This document shows, in pieces, positions 5,978 to 7,688 of a stretch of 7,688 nt of DNA. Numbering within the stretch: position 1 is the first letter of the stretch; each line of letters begins with the position of its first letter. Under the pieces are notes generated by a model, which searched no databases, was not told the origin of the DNA, and saw only the letters and a list, made by a program, of their open reading frames with translations. The stretch is from Phytoactinopolyspora endophytica (GTDB lineage: Bacteria > Actinomycetota > Actinomycetes > Jiangellales > Jiangellaceae). Where the stretch lies: NCBI RefSeq assembly GCF_004138495.1, contig NZ_ML142876.1:43190-50877 (forward strand), in the 5' to 3' direction. A program made the translations under genes and the position numbers.

Positions 5978-7066
5978 ATGGCCGCACACGACATGACCGG
6001 CGTTGACCTGTGGACATCCGGTCAGGATGGTTACCACACGTATCGGATTCCCGCGCTCGCGGTCATGCCGTCCGGCACGGTGCTGGCGTTCTGCGAAGGC
6101 CGCCGGAACGGTCGTGGCGATGCCGGCGACATCCACCTGCTGCTGCGCCGCAGTCTCGACCACGGCCGCACCTGGGAACCGGCGCGGGTCGTGACCGCGG
6201 TGGAGCGCTTCACACGAGGAAACCCCTCGCCCGTGGTGGACCGGCGCACCGGCACCGTCCTCCTGCTGTTCAGCCAGAACCCGGCCGAGCACAACGAGAC
6301 CGATATCTGCGCCGGGCTGGCAGAGCGAACCGTCTGGGTCACCCGCAGTACCGACGACGGCGCGACCTGGAAGGAGCCGGTGGAAATCACAGCACAGGTC
6401 AAAGACCCGTCCTGGACCTGGTACGCCACGGGTCCGTGCCACGGCATCCAGCTGCGCACCGGACGGATCGTCGTACCGTGCGACCACGCCGTCGGCGTCG
6501 CCCATGACCGCTGGAGCGACCCGTTCCGCTCGCACGTCATCTACAGCGACGACGGCGGCGCCAGCTGGCAGATCGGAGGTGTGCTGCCGGACGGCACCAA
6601 CGAGTCGACCGTGGCCGAACTGCCCGGCGAGCCGGCGGGACGCGTCTACTTCAACGTACGCAACCACAACGGCAAAGGGCTGCGCGGGTACGCATACAGC
6701 TCCGACGACGGCGAGACGTTCGGTGAGCTCGAATGGCACGAGACCCTGGTCGAGCCCACCTGCCAGGGCAGCGTCGTGGAAGGGCCCGACGACGCGCTGA
6801 TCTTCGCCAACCCGGCCAGTACCGAGCGGGAAAGGCTCACCGTCCGCTCCAGCACGGACGGTGGACGCAGCTGGTCGGACGGCACGATCGTCGACGAGGG
6901 TCCGTCCGCCTACAGCGATCTCGCGATCACGCGCGACGGGCATCTGCTCTGCCTGTACGAACGCGGCGACGGCCGGCCGCCGTATGACAGCCTGCGGCTG
7001 GCCCGGCTCCCGATCGCGGACCTGCCCGCCACCGGCCCCACCTCAGAACGGGAGGCACGCTCATGA
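5978..7066 (+). CDS. Compact sialidase (GH33) without signal peptide, probably cytoplasmic
   Basis: Single-domain exo-alpha-sialidase, essentially just the propeller. Residues are numbered from an alternative ATG at 5960; the preferred start is Met7. The full catalytic set is visible by family alignment: R29 in YRIPAL (first Arg), D54 (acid/base, 9 residues before RR as in human NEU2), E215 in NEST (Glu), R234 (second Arg), R290 (third Arg), and Y318 in AYSDL (nucleophile) followed by LYE. Five Asp-boxes lie at 65-72, 130-137, 196-203, 247-254 and 298-305. The E215 to R234 spacing is 19 against 16 in the upstream sialidase, owing to a short PGEPAG insert. No hydrophobic leader, Tat motif or lipobox precedes the domain. 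Six cysteines (45, 117, 160, 174, 268, 331) fit a reducing compartment. It lies between permease and ATPase genes and its stop overlaps the ATPase start, so it is co-translated with the transporter. Hydrolysis of imported sialosides is the inferred role. Confidence 0.92.
   Translation: MAAHDMTGVDLWTSGQDGYHTYRIPALAVMPSGTVLAFCEGRRNGRGDAGDIHLLLRRSLDHGRTWEPARVVTAVERFTRGNPSPVVDRRTGTVLLLFSQNPAEHNETDICAGLAERTVWVTRSTDDGATWKEPVEITAQVKDPSWTWYATGPCHGIQLRTGRIVVPCDHAVGVAHDRWSDPFRSHVIYSDDGGASWQIGGVLPDGTNESTVAELPGEPAGRVYFNVRNHNGKGLRGYAYSSDDGETFGELEWHETLVEPTCQGSVVEGPDDALIFANPASTERERLTVRSSTDGGRSWSDGTIVDEGPSAYSDLAITRDGHLLCLYERGDGRPPYDSLRLARLPIADLPATGPTSEREARS
7050..7055 (+). promoter_or_regulatory. Ribosome binding site of the ATPase gene, inside the sialidase gene
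   Basis: GGGAGG lies 7 bases before the ATG at 7063, within the last codons of the sialidase. The ATG overlaps the sialidase TGA in an ATGA arrangement (7063-7066), typical of translationally coupled operon partners. Confidence 0.65.
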
Positions 7067-7688
7067 CCGAATCGGCACCGCCGATCCTGCAGGTCGAGAA
7101 TCTGCAGACACACTTCTCGACCGACAGCGGGACGGTCAAGGCGGTGGACGGGGTGTCTTTCTCGGTGCCTCGCGGCAAGACGGTGTGCGTGGTCGGCGAG
7201 AGCGGCTGCGGCAAGAGCGTCACCGGCCGGTCGATCCTGCAGATCGTCGACAAGCCCGGGAAGGTGGTCGGTGGCCGGATCCTGTGGCGGCCGGACAGCA
7301 CCGGCGAACCGACGGACCTGGCGGCTCTCGATCCGCGTGGCGAGGCTATTCGCCGGATCCGGGGCAACGAGATAGCGATGATCTTCCAGGAGCCGATGAC
7401 GTCGCTGTCCCCGGTTCACACCATCGGCGGTCAGATCGTCGAGGCCGTCCGGCTGCATACCGACCTCGACGTTGAGGCGGCAAAAGCGCGCACGATCGAA
7501 GCGCTCGAGCACGTCGGTCTGCCGCGTCCGGCGGACCGGTACGACGCCTACACGTTCCAGCTCTCCGGGGGCATGCGGCAACGGGCCATGATCGCGATGG
7601 CGCTCGCCTGCCGCCCGCGACTGCTCATCGCCGACGAGCCGACGACCGCACTCGATGTCACCACACAGGCGCAGATTCTCCGGCTGCT
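7063..7688 (+). CDS. ABC transporter ATPase, DppD/OppD type, 3' truncated by the window edge
   Basis: Nucleotide-binding subunit that would power the importer. The first 208 residues are present and open to the window end; family members run about 320-350. Visible motifs, in order: Walker A GESGCGKS (45-52), Q-loop [11 protein letters not shown] (Q109), signature LSGGMRQR (167-174), Walker B LLIADEP (187-193, D191 and catalytic E192), and D-loop TALD (195-198). All catalytic residues in the visible part are intact. The wording EPMTSLSP and [13 protein letters not shown] is characteristic of the Dpp/Opp family. The missing C-terminus should hold the H-loop and the oligopeptide-type extension. 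A second ATPase (DppF type) would be expected just downstream. The start is fixed by the GGGAGG and the ATGA overlap with the sialidase. Confidence 0.93.
   Translation, partial: MTESAPPILQVENLQTHFSTDSGTVKAVDGVSFSVPRGKTVCVVGESGCGKSVTGRSILQIVDKPGKVVGGRILWRPDSTGEPTDLAALDPRGEAIRRIRGNEIAMIFQEPMTSLSPVHTIGGQIVEAVRLHTDLDVEAAKARTIEALEHVGLPRPADRYDAYTFQLSGGMRQRAMIAMALACRPRLLIADEPTTALDVTTQAQILRL

Noticed and set aside
5363..6943. A 526-codon open frame on the minus strand across the second permease and second sialidase
   Set aside because: It lies antisense to two genes with clear motifs. Long antisense frames are expected in high-GC DNA with G/C-rich third positions, and the translation shows no recognisable domain.

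Overview
The window is high-GC DNA with strong G/C preference at third codon positions, AGGAGG-type ribosome binding sites and a Tat lipoprotein. This fits a Gram-positive actinomycete (Actinomycetota). The genus cannot be read from the sequence. All supported genes lie on the + strand and look like one transcription unit that continues past both window edges.

Layout: (1) 1-1515 is the 3' part of a large sialidase (GH33, BNR/Asp-box propeller) with a C-terminal LamG/concanavalin-A-like domain. Its N-terminus lies upstream of the window. (2) 1596-3632 is a 678-residue Tat-exported, lipid-anchored family 5 (DppA/OppA-type) solute-binding protein. (3) 3633-3751 is a gap holding a large imperfect stem-loop. 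(4) 3752-4747 and 4755-5909 are the two Dpp-type permeases, the second with an unusually long extracytoplasmic loop. (5) 5978-7066 is a second, compact sialidase with no signal peptide. (6) 7063 to the window end is the 5' two-thirds of a Dpp/Opp-type ATPase gene, which overlaps the sialidase stop by ATGA. No stretch over 300 bases is gene-free. The gaps at 1516-1595 and 5910-5977 show no convincing promoter or terminator.

How the genes fit together: binding protein, two permeases and ATPase form an ABC importer of the peptide/nickel/opine family. Some members of that family are known to carry sialic acid (for example the H. ducreyi Sat system and the C. glutamicum Sia system). Flanking the importer with one apparently secreted and one apparently cytoplasmic sialidase suggests a sialoside-use locus. 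The outer enzyme would work on host or environmental glycans. The importer would bring in free sialic acid or, more interestingly, intact sialylated oligosaccharides, and the inner enzyme would cleave sialosides after uptake. The second ATPase and any sialic acid catabolic genes (lyase, kinase, epimerase) would lie outside the window. The substrate assignment is inference from gene context. The enzyme and transporter family calls are well supported by motifs.
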